Source: DASWVC01 sp036401335
GTDB lineage: Bacteria; Verrucomicrobiota; Verrucomicrobiia; Chthoniobacterales; JAFAMB01
DNA: 50,320 nt
NCBI GenBank assembly: GCA_036401335.1
Contig: DASWVC010000265.1
Coordinates: 1-50,320 of the forward strand
Direction: 5' to 3'
The notes below the pieces were generated by a model. That model ran no database searches and was not told the origin of the DNA. It saw only the letters and a list, made by a program, of their open reading frames with translations. Below, one piece after another: positions 1 to 8,875 of the stretch (positions are counted from its first letter, which is position 1; the number at the start of each line of letters is the position of its first letter). The position numbers and the translations under genes are program-made.

Positions 1-692
1 ATGCCGTAACGCATCCGCTTCAGGTCGTTCGGGGCGGCGGGATCGCGTTCTTCATAACGTGCGTCATAGATGTGCAACAGGATGCGCTCATGCTCTTTGT
101 CGACCTCAAGCTGACCGCGGCGCGCATACACAACGCGAATCGGCATTTGTTGCGCGTTGAGCTCAAAGATGTGCAAATCTTCCAGCACGGCGCCGTTCTT
201 GCGGCCCACGTAGATCCTGCGGTTCGGAAACTGGTCGATCACTTCGTCGTTGCCGAAAAGCGCGAGCGGGTCGGTGGAAGCCAGGTTGAACACGGCTGAT
301 TTCAGCTGCACCTGCGCGATGGGTGCGGCGTAGAGGTTGATCCAGAGGCAAACGCCCAGGGCGATTCCGGCGATCGAAAACACCGGCAGGCAGATCCGCA
401 GGATGCTGACGCCGTTTGCACGCAGCGCGACAAGCTCGTTGTCGGACGAAAGTTTGCCGAACACCAGCAGCACCGCCACAAGCACACCCCATGGAATCGA
501 GTAGATCATGGAGAAGGGGAGCAGGTAGCCTAGGAAACTGAACACGTAGCTCAACGGCAACTGGTGACTGAGCAGCACGTTAAGCAACTCACGCATGGCG
601 TTGCCCAGGACAAGCATGAGGCTAAGCACGCTCACCGCCCAGATGATGGCGCCCAGAATTTCGCCGCTTACGTACCGATCGATGATCCTCAT
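1..692 (-). CDS. LptF/LptG-family LPS export permease, N-terminal part (cut by window edge)
   Basis: Integral membrane subunit of the LptB2FG ABC transporter, which extracts LPS from the inner membrane and passes it to the periplasmic bridge. The frame starts at ATG (complement of 690-692) with MRIIDRYVSGEILGAI and stays open to the window edge, giving 230 codons. What is visible fits the YjgP/YjgQ family: a first membrane helix (about residues 11-30), a second hydrophobic pair around residues 50-80, the conserved stretch GKLSSDNELVALRANGVS (about 80-97), another helix (about 103-120), then the start of the periplasmic beta-jellyroll domain. The C-terminal half lies outside. It follows gcvP on the same strand after a 76-nt gap. 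I cannot tell LptF from LptG without the rest. LpxA and LptD elsewhere in the window fit this role. Confidence 0.9.
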   Translation of the reverse strand, partial: MRIIDRYVSGEILGAIIWAVSVLSLMLVLGNAMRELLNVLLSHQLPLSYVFSFLGYLLPFSMIYSIPWGVLVAVLLVFGKLSSDNELVALRANGVSILRICLPVFSIAGIALGVCLWINLYAAPIAQVQLKSAVFNLASTDPLALFGNDEVIDQFPNRRIYVGRKNGAVLEDLHIFELNAQQMPIRVVYARRGQLEVDKEHERILLHIYDARYEERDPAAPNDLKRMRYG

Positions 693-768
693 GGCAGAAG
701 CCTCCAGGGTGCCGTTCTCGCCATGACGCGTTTACGATCGGCCACACACCCCACGGTCGGGCGATCGC

Positions 769-3666
769 TCACTCGATCGCTTCGGCAGCGAACTCCTCCA
801 CGGGCGCACAGGTGCAGAACAGATTACGGTCGCCGTACACGTTGTCGATCCGGCCGATGGCCGGCCAGAACTTGTGGTGACGCGTCCAGGGCAACGGGTA
901 AGCGGCCGAAGCGCGGGAGTAGGCACGATCCCATTGGTCCGAGAGCAGGTCCTCCGCCGTGTGGGGTGCACGTTTGAGCACGTTGTCGGCCCGGTCCGCC
1001 TCCCCGGTTTCGATGGCACGGATTTCGCCGTAAACAGCGATCATGGCGTCACAAAAGCGGTCAAGTTCCGCCTTGTCTTCGCTTTCGGTAGGTTCAACCA
1101 TCATCGTGCCGGGAACAGGCCACGACATGGTGGGCGCGTGAAAGCCGTAGTCCATCAGGCGCTTGGCCACGTCCTCAACCTCAATTCCGGCCGACCGTTT
1201 AAACTGGCGCAAATCGATGATGCACTCATGGGCGACCAGCCCGTTCCTGGCCTTGTACAGGATCGGGTAATGCCGTTGGAGCCGGGCCGCGATGTAATTG
1301 GCGTTGGCGATGGCAACCTTGCTGGCCTGGGTCAGGCCCGCCGGCCCCATCATGCGGATGTACATCCAGGTGATCGGCAGGATGCTCGCGCTGCCGTACG
1401 GGGCCGCCGTGATCGGGCCTATCTGCTGGGGTCCTCTCGACGCAAGTGTCGGATGCCCGGGCAAGTAAGGAACCAGGTGCGCTTTCACCCCGATCGGACC
1501 AACCCCGGGGCCGCCACCGCCGTGTGGAATGCAGAATGTCTTGTGCAGGTTCAGGTGGCAAACGTCAGCCCCGAAATCTCCCGGCCGGCAAAGGCCGACC
1601 TGCGCGTTGAGGTTGGCGCCATCCATGTAAACCTGACCGCCATGGCGGTGCACGGTGTCGCAGATCTCGACGATGCCTTCCTCGAAAACGCCATGCGTGG
1701 AGGGATAGGTCACCATCAGCGCGGCCAGGCGGTCACGATGAACCTCCGCCTTCCGGCTTAGATCAGCCAAGTCAATGTTGCCTTCTTTGTCGCAAAGCAC
1801 GGGAACAACCTCGAAGCCGGCCATTGCGGCAGAGGCAGGGTTCGTGCCGTGGGCGGACGTTGGGATCAGGCACACCGTGCGCTGAGGCTGCCCCTGCGCG
1901 TGGTGAAAGGCCCGGATCACGAGCAACCCGGCGTACTCGCCTTGGGACCCGGCGTTCGGCTGCACGCTCGCTCCGGCAAAACCGGTAATTTCGGCCAGCC
2001 AGGCTTCAAGGTCGTGAACCAGGTGACCGTAGCCGCGGGCCTGGTCGGCCGGCGCAAACGGATGAAGCTCGCTAAACTCGGGCCAGGATACCGGATAGAG
2101 TTCAGAAGCGGCGTTTAGCTTCATGGTGCACGACCCCAGCGGAATCATCGACGTCGTTAACGACAGATCCTTCGCTTCGAGCCGCTTGATGTACCGGAGC
2201 AGTTCCGTCTCCGTATGGTGCGAATTGAAGACGGCATGCGCAAGATAGGTCGAGCGCCGATGCAGGGTAGACGGCAGCGAATCTTCGCCCTCCTCAAGCT
2301 CAGAAGCTGAAACTTCTGCTTCCGGCACCAGAACACTAACCAACTCAAGGACGTCCTCGATCGAAGTGGTTTCGTTCAAGGAGATGCCGACGGCATTGTC
2401 CGGGTAGACGCGGAGGTTGATCCCCTGCTTCTCAGCACGTTCGATCACACCCGGGAACCTGCTGCCCAGCTTGACGTGCACCGTGTCGAACCGCGGCACC
2501 TCATCAACCTCCAACCCGAGTTTGCGCAAGGTTGCAGCCAAGCCATCCGCAAGGCGGTGGATGCGTTGCCCAATGGCCCTTAGCCCTGCCGGGCCGTGGT
2601 AAACTGCGTACATGGACGCCATCACGGCCAGGAGCACTTGGGCCGTGCAAATGTTGCTGGTGGCTTTGTCGCGGCGGATGTGTTGTTCGCGCGTTTGCAG
2701 CGCCAACCGGTAACCGGTGCGGCCCGCGGAATCTTTGGAAACACCGACCAACCGGCCCGGCAAATGCCGTTTGTACTCGGTGCGGGTCGCAAAAAAGGCG
2801 GCATGCGGTCCCCCAAACCCCATCGGCACACCAAAGCGCTGGGTGGACCCGACGCAGACGTCGGCCTCGAACTCGCCCGGAGGGCAGAGCAGCGTTAGGC
2901 TGAGCAGGTCGGCGGCAACAATCACGGAAGCGCCGTGCGCGTGTGCGCCGGACGCAAAATCGCGGTAATCGAACACGGCGCCGTCCGTTGCCGGGTATTG
3001 GACCAGGTAACCAAAGACGTCCGGTTCGTTTACCTGCTCCCGGTGGTCGGCCACCAGGACTCGCAAACCCTGGGGCTCGGCCCTGGTTTGCACCACGCTG
3101 ATTGTCTGCGGGTGGCAGGCCGTCGAAACCACAAAAGTGCGGGCGGCAGGGTTTCTCCGCACCACAAACGCCAGACTCATGGCCTCGGCCGCTGCTGTAC
3201 CCTCGTCGAGGAGCGACGCATTTGAGATCGGCAGACCGGTAAGATCAGCCACCATCGTCTGAAAATTCAACAACGCTTCAAGCCGGCCTTGCGCAACCTC
3301 GGCCTGGTACGGCGTGTAAGCGGTGTACCACCCGGGGTTTTCAAAAATCGTTCGTTGAATAACCGGCGGCACCACGGTCGGATGGTAGCCGAGTCCGAGG
3401 TAACTCTTACATACCCGGTTCTGCGTCGCGTACCTTTTAAGCTCGCCCATCGCGGCCCGCTCCGACAATGGTGCGGGCAGGTCAAGCGAACGCCGCAAAC
3501 GGATCTTTTCCGGCACCGCCTGATCAACCAGTTCGTCCAAGGAACCACGACCCATGGCGACCAGCATCTCGCCCATCTCCCCGGCCGTGGGCCCGATGTG
3601 CCGCGCAACAAACGTTTCGGCGGCTGGGAATCGGTCCACCGTGGCAGAAGCTTCAGGCTTGAACAT
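769..3666 (-). CDS. gcvP: glycine dehydrogenase (decarboxylating), P-protein of the glycine cleavage system
   Basis: PLP enzyme that decarboxylates glycine and loads the aminomethyl group onto the lipoyl arm of GcvH. At 965 residues it is the full-length, single-chain form (usual length about 950-980), not the split gcvPA/gcvPB form. The N-terminal half opens with the typical FVARHIGPTAGEMGEML; the C-terminal half holds the PLP-lysine site HLNLHKTFCIPHGGGG and the following glycine-rich loop. The end of the protein (VDNVYGDRNLFCTC-like region, then EEFAAEAIE) is intact. It is transcribed away from gcvT-gcvH, which start 265 nt away on the other strand, so the three genes form a divergent cluster rather than the common gcvT-gcvH-gcvP operon. 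I see no glycine riboswitch in the shared gap. Confidence 0.97.
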   Translation of the reverse strand: MFKPEASATVDRFPAAETFVARHIGPTAGEMGEMLVAMGRGSLDELVDQAVPEKIRLRRSLDLPAPLSERAAMGELKRYATQNRVCKSYLGLGYHPTVVPPVIQRTIFENPGWYTAYTPYQAEVAQGRLEALLNFQTMVADLTGLPISNASLLDEGTAAAEAMSLAFVVRRNPAARTFVVSTACHPQTISVVQTRAEPQGLRVLVADHREQVNEPDVFGYLVQYPATDGAVFDYRDFASGAHAHGASVIVAADLLSLTLLCPPGEFEADVCVGSTQRFGVPMGFGGPHAAFFATRTEYKRHLPGRLVGVSKDSAGRTGYRLALQTREQHIRRDKATSNICTAQVLLAVMASMYAVYHGPAGLRAIGQRIHRLADGLAATLRKLGLEVDEVPRFDTVHVKLGSRFPGVIERAEKQGINLRVYPDNAVGISLNETTSIEDVLELVSVLVPEAEVSASELEEGEDSLPSTLHRRSTYLAHAVFNSHHTETELLRYIKRLEAKDLSLTTSMIPLGSCTMKLNAASELYPVSWPEFSELHPFAPADQARGYGHLVHDLEAWLAEITGFAGASVQPNAGSQGEYAGLLVIRAFHHAQGQPQRTVCLIPTSAHGTNPASAAMAGFEVVPVLCDKEGNIDLADLSRKAEVHRDRLAALMVTYPSTHGVFEEGIVEICDTVHRHGGQVYMDGANLNAQVGLCRPGDFGADVCHLNLHKTFCIPHGGGGPGVGPIGVKAHLVPYLPGHPTLASRGPQQIGPITAAPYGSASILPITWMYIRMMGPAGLTQASKVAIANANYIAARLQRHYPILYKARNGLVAHECIIDLRQFKRSAGIEVEDVAKRLMDYGFHAPTMSWPVPGTMMVEPTESEDKAELDRFCDAMIAVYGEIRAIETGEADRADNVLKRAPHTAEDLLSDQWDRAYSRASAAYPLPWTRHHKFWPAIGRIDNVYGDRNLFCTCAPVEEFAAEAIE

Positions 3667-3854
3667 CTGAAAACCATATTCGACTTGGCGTTTTCAGCAA
3701 CTGGACGGCCTTGATCCCGTGTTCCGCGTCCTCGGCGGGAAAGAAGGTGTGGGGGTGTCGGGGTGGAAGGCAGCATCGGGGGCCAGCGGTCCTCTGCCGG
3801 GCGCGACCTATCACGTGACCCCTCGTTTCTCCTCCCTTCTTCTACCCCGTTACT

Positions 3855-3884
3855 CCGACACCCCGACACGCCGTTACCTTCTTC
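3855..3884. repeat. dispersed intergenic repeat, family 2 (CCGACA-heptad element)
   Basis: Thirty bases made of two CCGACAY units followed by CCGTTACCTTCTTC. The same 30-base core, with four mismatches, occurs at 43952-43981 in another intergenic gap. A looser copy in opposite orientation (GGTGTCGGGGTGGAAG) lies at about 3754-3769 in this same gap, so the gcvP/gcvT spacer holds an imperfect inverted pair. The spacer otherwise shows no gene. Confidence 0.55.
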
Positions 3885-3931
3885 CACCGCCCCCGGGTTG
3901 ACCTTTTGATGGTTCGCCTTTGATTGTCCCC

Positions 3932-5023
3932 ATGGATTCCGAACCGGGTCGGCGCACTCCCCTCTTCGATGAACACCGCCAGCTTGGGGCCAAGGTGATC
4001 GGGTTTGGCGGATGGGACATGCCGGTTTTTTACAGCGGCATTGCCCACGAGCACCTCGCCGTGCGGAGTCGAGTCGGCATTTTCGACATCTCGCACATGG
4101 GAGAACTCGTCGTGGAAGGGCCTCGGGCGACGGCGTGGTTAAACGCTCAACTGGCCAACAACGTGGAGAAACTCGTGGTCGGCGAGGGCCAGTACACTTT
4201 TTTGCTCAACGAGAAAGGCGGTGTGCTTGACGACCTGATCATCTATCGAGTCGCCGCGCAATCCTACTTGCTGGTCGTGAATGCCGCTCTGATCGAGGCA
4301 GATGACCAGGCGCTCAGGGAAGCCTTGGTGCCCGGAGTGGAGTTGCGCAACGAGAGCGACCAATACGCGGCCGTGGCCGTGCAAGGACCGCGGTCCGTTG
4401 AGCTGTTTGCCACGTGGGGCGTGCTGCCCGCCCGGAACCGAATGGCGCAGCGGCCCCTTTTCGGCACTTCCGTGTGGGTCGCTCGCACCGGGTACACCGG
4501 CGAGGACGGCTTCGAGGCGTTCTTCCCGGCTGAGCAGGGAGTCAAGGTCTGGCGCGAACTGCTTGCAGCCGGCGCTCCTCTGGGCCTGATTCCCTGCGGT
4601 CTGGGAGCGCGCGACACGTTACGCCTGGAAGCTTGCTACCCGCTAAACGGGGCTGACCTTTCGCCTGCCCGCAGCCCCCTGGCCGCCGGCCTCAAGGCGT
4701 TCGTCGATCTGAATAAAGGCGAGTTCCGCGGCCGCGACGCGCTTTTGGCGGAACTTGCCGCCGGCATCCAGGAACGGTTGGTCGCGGTCCGTCTCACCGA
4801 TAAAGCGCCACCACCCCGCGCGCATTACGCCTTGCATGCCGCCAGTAACAAGGTTGGAGAGCTGACCAGCGGCACGCTTTCCCCATCATTAAACGCCGGA
4901 ATCGGCCTGGGCTACGTTCAGGCGCCCTGGGCAAAGCCTGGCCAACCGCTGGAACTCGAAATTCGCGGCCGAAGATTTCCCGCGACTGTCGAGAAAAAAC
5001 CGTTATACAAAAGGCCATGTTAG
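3932..5023 (+). CDS. gcvT: aminomethyltransferase, T-protein of the glycine cleavage system
   Basis: Moves the aminomethyl carbon from GcvH to tetrahydrofolate, releasing ammonia and giving methylene-THF. The 363 residues match the family length. Family signatures are the N-terminal TPLFDEHRQLGAKVIGFGGWDMPV and, further on, GIFDISHMGE, the folate-binding region including RTGYTGEDGFE, and the C-terminal barrel domain with LGYVQAPWAKPG. I start at the ATG at 3932; an in-frame TTG four codons upstream is possible but less likely. Its last seven bases overlap the start of gcvH, so the two are translationally coupled. Confidence 0.96.
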   Translation: MDSEPGRRTPLFDEHRQLGAKVIGFGGWDMPVFYSGIAHEHLAVRSRVGIFDISHMGELVVEGPRATAWLNAQLANNVEKLVVGEGQYTFLLNEKGGVLDDLIIYRVAAQSYLLVVNAALIEADDQALREALVPGVELRNESDQYAAVAVQGPRSVELFATWGVLPARNRMAQRPLFGTSVWVARTGYTGEDGFEAFFPAEQGVKVWRELLAAGAPLGLIPCGLGARDTLRLEACYPLNGADLSPARSPLAAGLKAFVDLNKGEFRGRDALLAELAAGIQERLVAVRLTDKAPPPRAHYALHAASNKVGELTSGTLSPSLNAGIGLGYVQAPWAKPGQPLELEIRGRRFPATVEKKPLYKRPC

Positions 5024-5397
5024 TCCCCGACGACCTGAAATACGCCGAGACACATGAATGGGTCCGTGTCGAAGGCGACGCTGCCACGGTGGGAATCACG
5101 GACCACGCGCAAGCCGAGCTTACCGACATCGTGTTCGTGGAGTTGCCCAAGATCGGCACCACGTTTTCCGCCCGCCAGGCTGCGGCCATCGTGGAGTCTG
5201 TGAAAGCGGCAAGCGACATCTATTGCCCGCTGGCCGGAAAGGTCGTGGAACTCAACGAAGCCCTTGAAGAAACGCCGGCCCTGGTAAACAACGACCCTTA
5301 CGGCGTCGGCTGGCTTTTCAAGCTGCAGATCGCCGATCCGGCAGAACTTTCTTCCCTTAAGGGACCTGAAGAATACCGCACCCAGATTGGCGCCTGA
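5017..5397 (+). CDS. gcvH: glycine cleavage system H protein
   Basis: Small lipoyl carrier that shuttles the aminomethyl group between the P, T and L proteins. It has 126 residues, the usual size. The lipoylation site is the lysine in ESVKAASDIY, about residue 63, preceded by the typical ADLTDIVFVELP-like strand (here AELTDIVFVELPKIG). It begins with MLVPDDLKYAETHEWV, a standard H-protein start, and the ATG lies inside the gcvT stop region (ATGTTAG). The L-protein (dihydrolipoyl dehydrogenase) and lipoate attachment enzymes are not in the window. Confidence 0.97.
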   Translation: MLVPDDLKYAETHEWVRVEGDAATVGITDHAQAELTDIVFVELPKIGTTFSARQAAAIVESVKAASDIYCPLAGKVVELNEALEETPALVNNDPYGVGWLFKLQIADPAELSSLKGPEEYRTQIGA

Positions 5398-5500
5398 AAC
5401 CTGCGGCTCGACCGCCCGTGCGTGGCCCGTTGAAGTCGACCCGTGCGGTGCGTGCACCAGGCAGATTGTCGCACCTGCAATTTCCCCTTGATCGTTTCGT

Positions 5501-6304
5501 ATGTCCTGGATTTCCTGGCTTGAATCACGCATTGGGTTTCTCGCGATTCCCCGCCTTATTCCGATGATCGCCCTGCTGAACGGGCTGGTCTACATCCTTC
5601 ACCTGTTCCGCCCGGATTACATCCGGCTTCTGACCCTGGAACCCGCCTACGTGCTTCACGGCGAGGTTTGGCGCCTGGTTTCCTACATTTTCATCCCGGA
5701 CATTCTGTTTCGGTACGCCAACCCGGGCATGCAGCCAATTTTTCTGTTTTTTTACCTCTGGTTTATGGTCTGGATCGGCGATGCGCTCGAGCAGGCTTGG
5801 GGCCCGTTCCGGCTCACCTTGTATTACGTGCTCGGCATGGTGTGCGTTACCGCCGCCGCCTTTTTCCTGGGCGCCGGGCAAAGCCGGGGCAACGACACCC
5901 CCTTCTTTATCAACATGTCGCTTTTCTTTGCCTTTGCTTCGCTTTACCCCAACCTGCAAATCTATGTGCTGCTGGTCATCCCGGTCCGGGTAAAATGGGT
6001 GGCGTTGCTGAGCCTCGCCCCGATCCTGTTCTCATTTGTCACCGGACCACTCATGGTAAAAGTCGCAATTGTGGTCTGCCTGCTTAATTACCTGCTCTTT
6101 TTCGGACCGGCCGCGGTCCGGCAATCCAAGCTTGGACGCGAGCAGCAGAAACGCCGGATCAAGTTCGGGCCGCGCTCGGCCCCGAGCGAAGACCCTTTGC
6201 ACCAGTGCGTAATTTGTAAACGGTCGGAGCGGGACGGGGCGGAGCTTGAATTTCGCGTGGCCCGCGACGGTCAGGAGTATTGCCTTGAGCACCTGCCCCG
6301 GTAG
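5501..6304 (+). CDS. rhomboid-fold membrane protein without catalytic serine, with C-terminal zinc-finger-like tail
   Basis: A 267-residue protein with about six membrane segments. It shows rhomboid landmarks: GEVWRLVSYIFIP (residues 54-66), where active rhomboids carry the conserved GxxWR(L/I)xT region, and an acidic/tryptophan loop GDALEQAWGPFRL. Where an active protease has GxSG, the helix reads FINMSLFFAFASLYPN (about 137-152), so the nucleophile motif is missing. The tail carries Cys226-x2-Cys229 and Cys251-x2-His254, a likely zinc site. By family logic this is a pseudo-rhomboid, a non-proteolytic membrane binding protein. The zinc tail and lack of protease activity are inferences from motifs. 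It lies 103 nt after gcvH. Its TAG stop is formed by the first bases of the repeat element at 6300. Confidence 0.8.
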   Translation: MSWISWLESRIGFLAIPRLIPMIALLNGLVYILHLFRPDYIRLLTLEPAYVLHGEVWRLVSYIFIPDILFRYANPGMQPIFLFFYLWFMVWIGDALEQAWGPFRLTLYYVLGMVCVTAAAFFLGAGQSRGNDTPFFINMSLFFAFASLYPNLQIYVLLVIPVRVKWVALLSLAPILFSFVTGPLMVKVAIVVCLLNYLLFFGPAAVRQSKLGREQQKRRIKFGPRSAPSEDPLHQCVICKRSERDGAELEFRVARDGQEYCLEHLPR

Positions 6305-6456
6305 GGGAGCTTGTCCTCAAGCGCCCGTCCGGCCGGGTCACGTACCCCTTTCAGGCCCGTCTGGTCGCCGTCCGTTCCGAAACGCTCCCTACCCCGCAGG
6401 GCCGAACGGAAAAGCGGTCGTTTCCCCGGGCGCTTGAGGACAAGCTCCCCTACCGG
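6298..6456. repeat. 159-bp element with perfect 30-bp inverted repeats, built of GGTAGGG-hairpin units
   Basis: The arms 6298-6327 and 6427-6456 are exact reverse complements over 30 bases. Each arm contains one GGTAGGG unit (6300-6327 plus strand; 6427-6454 minus strand) with stem GCTTG/CAAGC and loop TCCT. The spacer holds a third, diverged unit on the minus strand (6372-6393, GGTAGGGAG then a CGTT/AACG stem with loop TCGG). The element sits between convergent genes and touches both: it supplies the rhomboid stop codon and ends eight bases short of the ppk stop. It could work as a two-way transcription stop, although neither arm ends in a T run. Confidence 0.8.
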
Positions 6457-6464
6457 AGGCTCCG

Positions 6465-8663
6465 TCACGTCAAGGGGCCGGCGGCCGCCTCGTGATCCCA
6501 GCTTTTCGGAGTGGTTTTGATCAGCATGGGCTTGCCTTCCAGCTCAGGCCGCTTCCGTTTCGAAAGCTGGTCAAGGAAATAGGCTTGGGCGTCGAACTCC
6601 GGCTCTCCATCCGGCATCGTGCGTACGTACGCCAAACCCGGGCCCTGTTCGCGTGCCTTCACGCTGTCGCGCCAATAAATCTCGAGGATTTGGTCCACCT
6701 GCTCACGCAGGTCCGGGTCATCAACCGGAAAACAGGTTTCCACGCGCCGGAAGAAATTGCGCGGCATCCAGTCGGCGCTGGCGAGAAACACCTCCGGCTG
6801 TTCCGCATTCTCAAAACGGTAGATCCGGCTGTGTTCCAGGAAACGGCCGACCAAGCTTCGTACCCGGATGTTCTCGCTCACGCCCGGGATCTGGCTGCGA
6901 AGGCAGCAAACCCCCCGCACCAGCAAACGGATGCGCACCCCTGCCTGTGAGGCACGATAAAGGGCGTGGATCACGTCTGTGTCCACAAGCGAATTGATTT
7001 TGGCAAAGATCGACGCCGGTTTGCCCGCCTGGGCGTGGGCCGTCTCGCGGTCGATGCGGGTGACAACGAAATCATGCAGGGCCTTCGGAGCCGCCCGGAT
7101 CTTTTGCAACTCCGGAAACACGGCGACCCCGGTTAACCAATTGAAGAGTTCCGCGCAGTCGTTGGTGAGAACAGGGTCGCACGTGAGCAACCCGAGGTCG
7201 GTGTAAAGTTTTGCGGTGGAAGGGTGGTAATTGCCGGTGCCCAGGTGCAGGTAGCGGCGAATCCCGTCTTCCTCTTTTCGTACCACGAGGGCCAGCTTTG
7301 CGTGGGTCTTCAGTCCGACAATGCCGAAAACGACGTGAACGCCGGCCTCTTGCAAGGTCCGGGCCCATTTGATGTTGGCAGCTTCGTCGAACCGCGCCTT
7401 CAATTCGATAACCACGGTGACCTGCTTACCGGTTTGAGCCGCTTCCGCCAACGAGGCCGCAATCGGGGAATCACCGCTGGTACGGTAAAGCGTGTGCTTG
7501 ATGGCAAGCACTGCGGGATCTTCTGCCGCCTGCTCGATAAAATCCAGAACGCTCTGGAAGCTGTCGTAAGGGTGATGGAGCAGAATGGAATGCCGCCGAA
7601 TCTGGGAAAAAATGTCTTCGTGGTCGCTGGTCGCGGTGACCAAATGCGGCACGAACGGTTTAAATTTCAGTTCCGGACGATCCACCTGGCTGATAACGGG
7701 CATCAATCGCAGGAAATTTACAGGGCCATCCACCCGGAAAAGGTCAGCTCCGCTCAGCCCAAAGGTTTGCAAAAGCTGGTCGGAAATGTGCGTGGGACAA
7801 TCACTCTGGACTTCCAGGCGCACCGCATCGCCGCGGCTTCGCTTCCGTAGTTCGGCCTCAATGGCTTTAAGGAGGTTATCGGCTTCCTCCTCATCCAGGT
7901 AAAGGTCACTGTTGCGGGTGGTACGAAACTGGTAGGCGCCTCGGACGTTGATGCCGTGAAAGAGCGATCCCACGTGCGCCTGGATCAGGTTGCCGATGAA
8001 AATGTAGCGGTAAGTGCCGCTTTCGCCTGCCTTATAGGGCAGCAGTCGGGGCAGGATGCGGGGCACCTGGACCACCGCCAGGTTCGTGCTAAGGTCTTTG
8101 CCTTCCAGCTCAACCGCCACATTAAGGCTCTTGTTGAGCAAATTGGGAAACGGGTGCACCGGGTCGACGGCCAACGGCGTCAAGACCGGGTAGACGGAAG
8201 CCTCAAAATAGTTGGTGTAATACTGTTTTTCTTCCTTGTTCAGCTCGTTCCAGTGAAGAAAAAACACGTTCTGCTGCTCAAGCGCAGGCACCAGGTCTTC
8301 ATTCCAAAGCCGGTACTGGTCTTCCAGCATTTTACGGACACGCTTGGAGATCGCGGTGAGTTGTTCACTGGGGCTCATGCCGTCCGGCCCCGTCTGGCTC
8401 AAATTACTCTCGCGTTGTTGCTTCAATCCAGCCACTCGCACCTCGAAAAACTCGTCGAGGTTCGAGCTCACGATCGAAAGAAACTTCAGGCGTTCCAGCA
8501 ACGGGTTGGCCGCGTTTTGCGCCTCTTCCAAGACCCGCTGATTGAACTCCAGCCAACTCAACTCCCGGTTAACGTAAAGCGCGGGGTCCTGGAACGTTTG
8601 TTCGGCAGCCTTTTGCATCGTCTTTCGTCTCGTCTGGCGGCGCTTGCGCGGTTGATTCGGCAT
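6465..8663 (-). CDS. ppk1: polyphosphate kinase 1
   Basis: Makes long-chain polyphosphate from ATP through a phosphohistidine intermediate. Its 732 residues fit PPK1 (about 690-740). The N-terminal domain begins after a basic lead with LYVNRELSWLEFNQRVLEEA and SNLDEFFEVRVAG. The first catalytic histidine is in GLKTHAKLAL (about His444), followed by HLGTGNYHPSTAKLYTDLGL. The second active-site histidine is in GRFLEHSRIYRFEN, and the C-terminal DWMPRNFFRRVE stretch is intact. The start could also be the second methionine (residue 16), since the first 15 residues are a lysine/arginine-rich extension. It is convergent with the rhomboid gene across the inverted repeat. Confidence 0.97.
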   Translation of the reverse strand: MPNQPRKRRQTRRKTMQKAAEQTFQDPALYVNRELSWLEFNQRVLEEAQNAANPLLERLKFLSIVSSNLDEFFEVRVAGLKQQRESNLSQTGPDGMSPSEQLTAISKRVRKMLEDQYRLWNEDLVPALEQQNVFFLHWNELNKEEKQYYTNYFEASVYPVLTPLAVDPVHPFPNLLNKSLNVAVELEGKDLSTNLAVVQVPRILPRLLPYKAGESGTYRYIFIGNLIQAHVGSLFHGINVRGAYQFRTTRNSDLYLDEEEADNLLKAIEAELRKRSRGDAVRLEVQSDCPTHISDQLLQTFGLSGADLFRVDGPVNFLRLMPVISQVDRPELKFKPFVPHLVTATSDHEDIFSQIRRHSILLHHPYDSFQSVLDFIEQAAEDPAVLAIKHTLYRTSGDSPIAASLAEAAQTGKQVTVVIELKARFDEAANIKWARTLQEAGVHVVFGIVGLKTHAKLALVVRKEEDGIRRYLHLGTGNYHPSTAKLYTDLGLLTCDPVLTNDCAELFNWLTGVAVFPELQKIRAAPKALHDFVVTRIDRETAHAQAGKPASIFAKINSLVDTDVIHALYRASQAGVRIRLLVRGVCCLRSQIPGVSENIRVRSLVGRFLEHSRIYRFENAEQPEVFLASADWMPRNFFRRVETCFPVDDPDLREQVDQILEIYWRDSVKAREQGPGLAYVRTMPDGEPEFDAQAYFLDQLSKRKRPELEGKPMLIKTTPKSWDHEAAAGPLT

Positions 8664-8795
8664 CCTTGGCTCTCCTTCGCCTCCGGTTCACACGATCCGG
8701 CACAGTGATGCAGTGTCGCACAAGCTGATTCGTTTCGTCTATCTCGTTCACGGCAGGGCCGGTGGTCGCAACCCCCCTCGCCGGCCGATTGCGCA

Positions 8796-8826
8796 AAAAC
8801 GCCCGGGCGGTTGGCCGGGGCGTTTT
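8796..8826 (-). terminator. rho-independent terminator downstream of the zinc peptidase gene
   Basis: Read on the minus strand, AAAACGCCC pairs exactly with GGGCGTTTT across a 13-base loop, and the stem runs into a row of five T residues. It lies about 50 bases after the stop of the YugP-like gene (8876) and before ppk1, so these two minus-strand genes are probably separate transcripts. Confidence 0.7.
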
Positions 8827-8875
8827 CCAAACGGATGACGGCCGGTCCGAACCCGGCAGCGCCAAAAAGCAGGGG

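Noticed and set aside
3667..3931. Possible glycine riboswitch upstream of gcvT
   Set aside because: No aptamer-like paired domains are visible; the gap is filled mainly by the CCGACA repeat and its inverted partial copy. A model scan would settle it.
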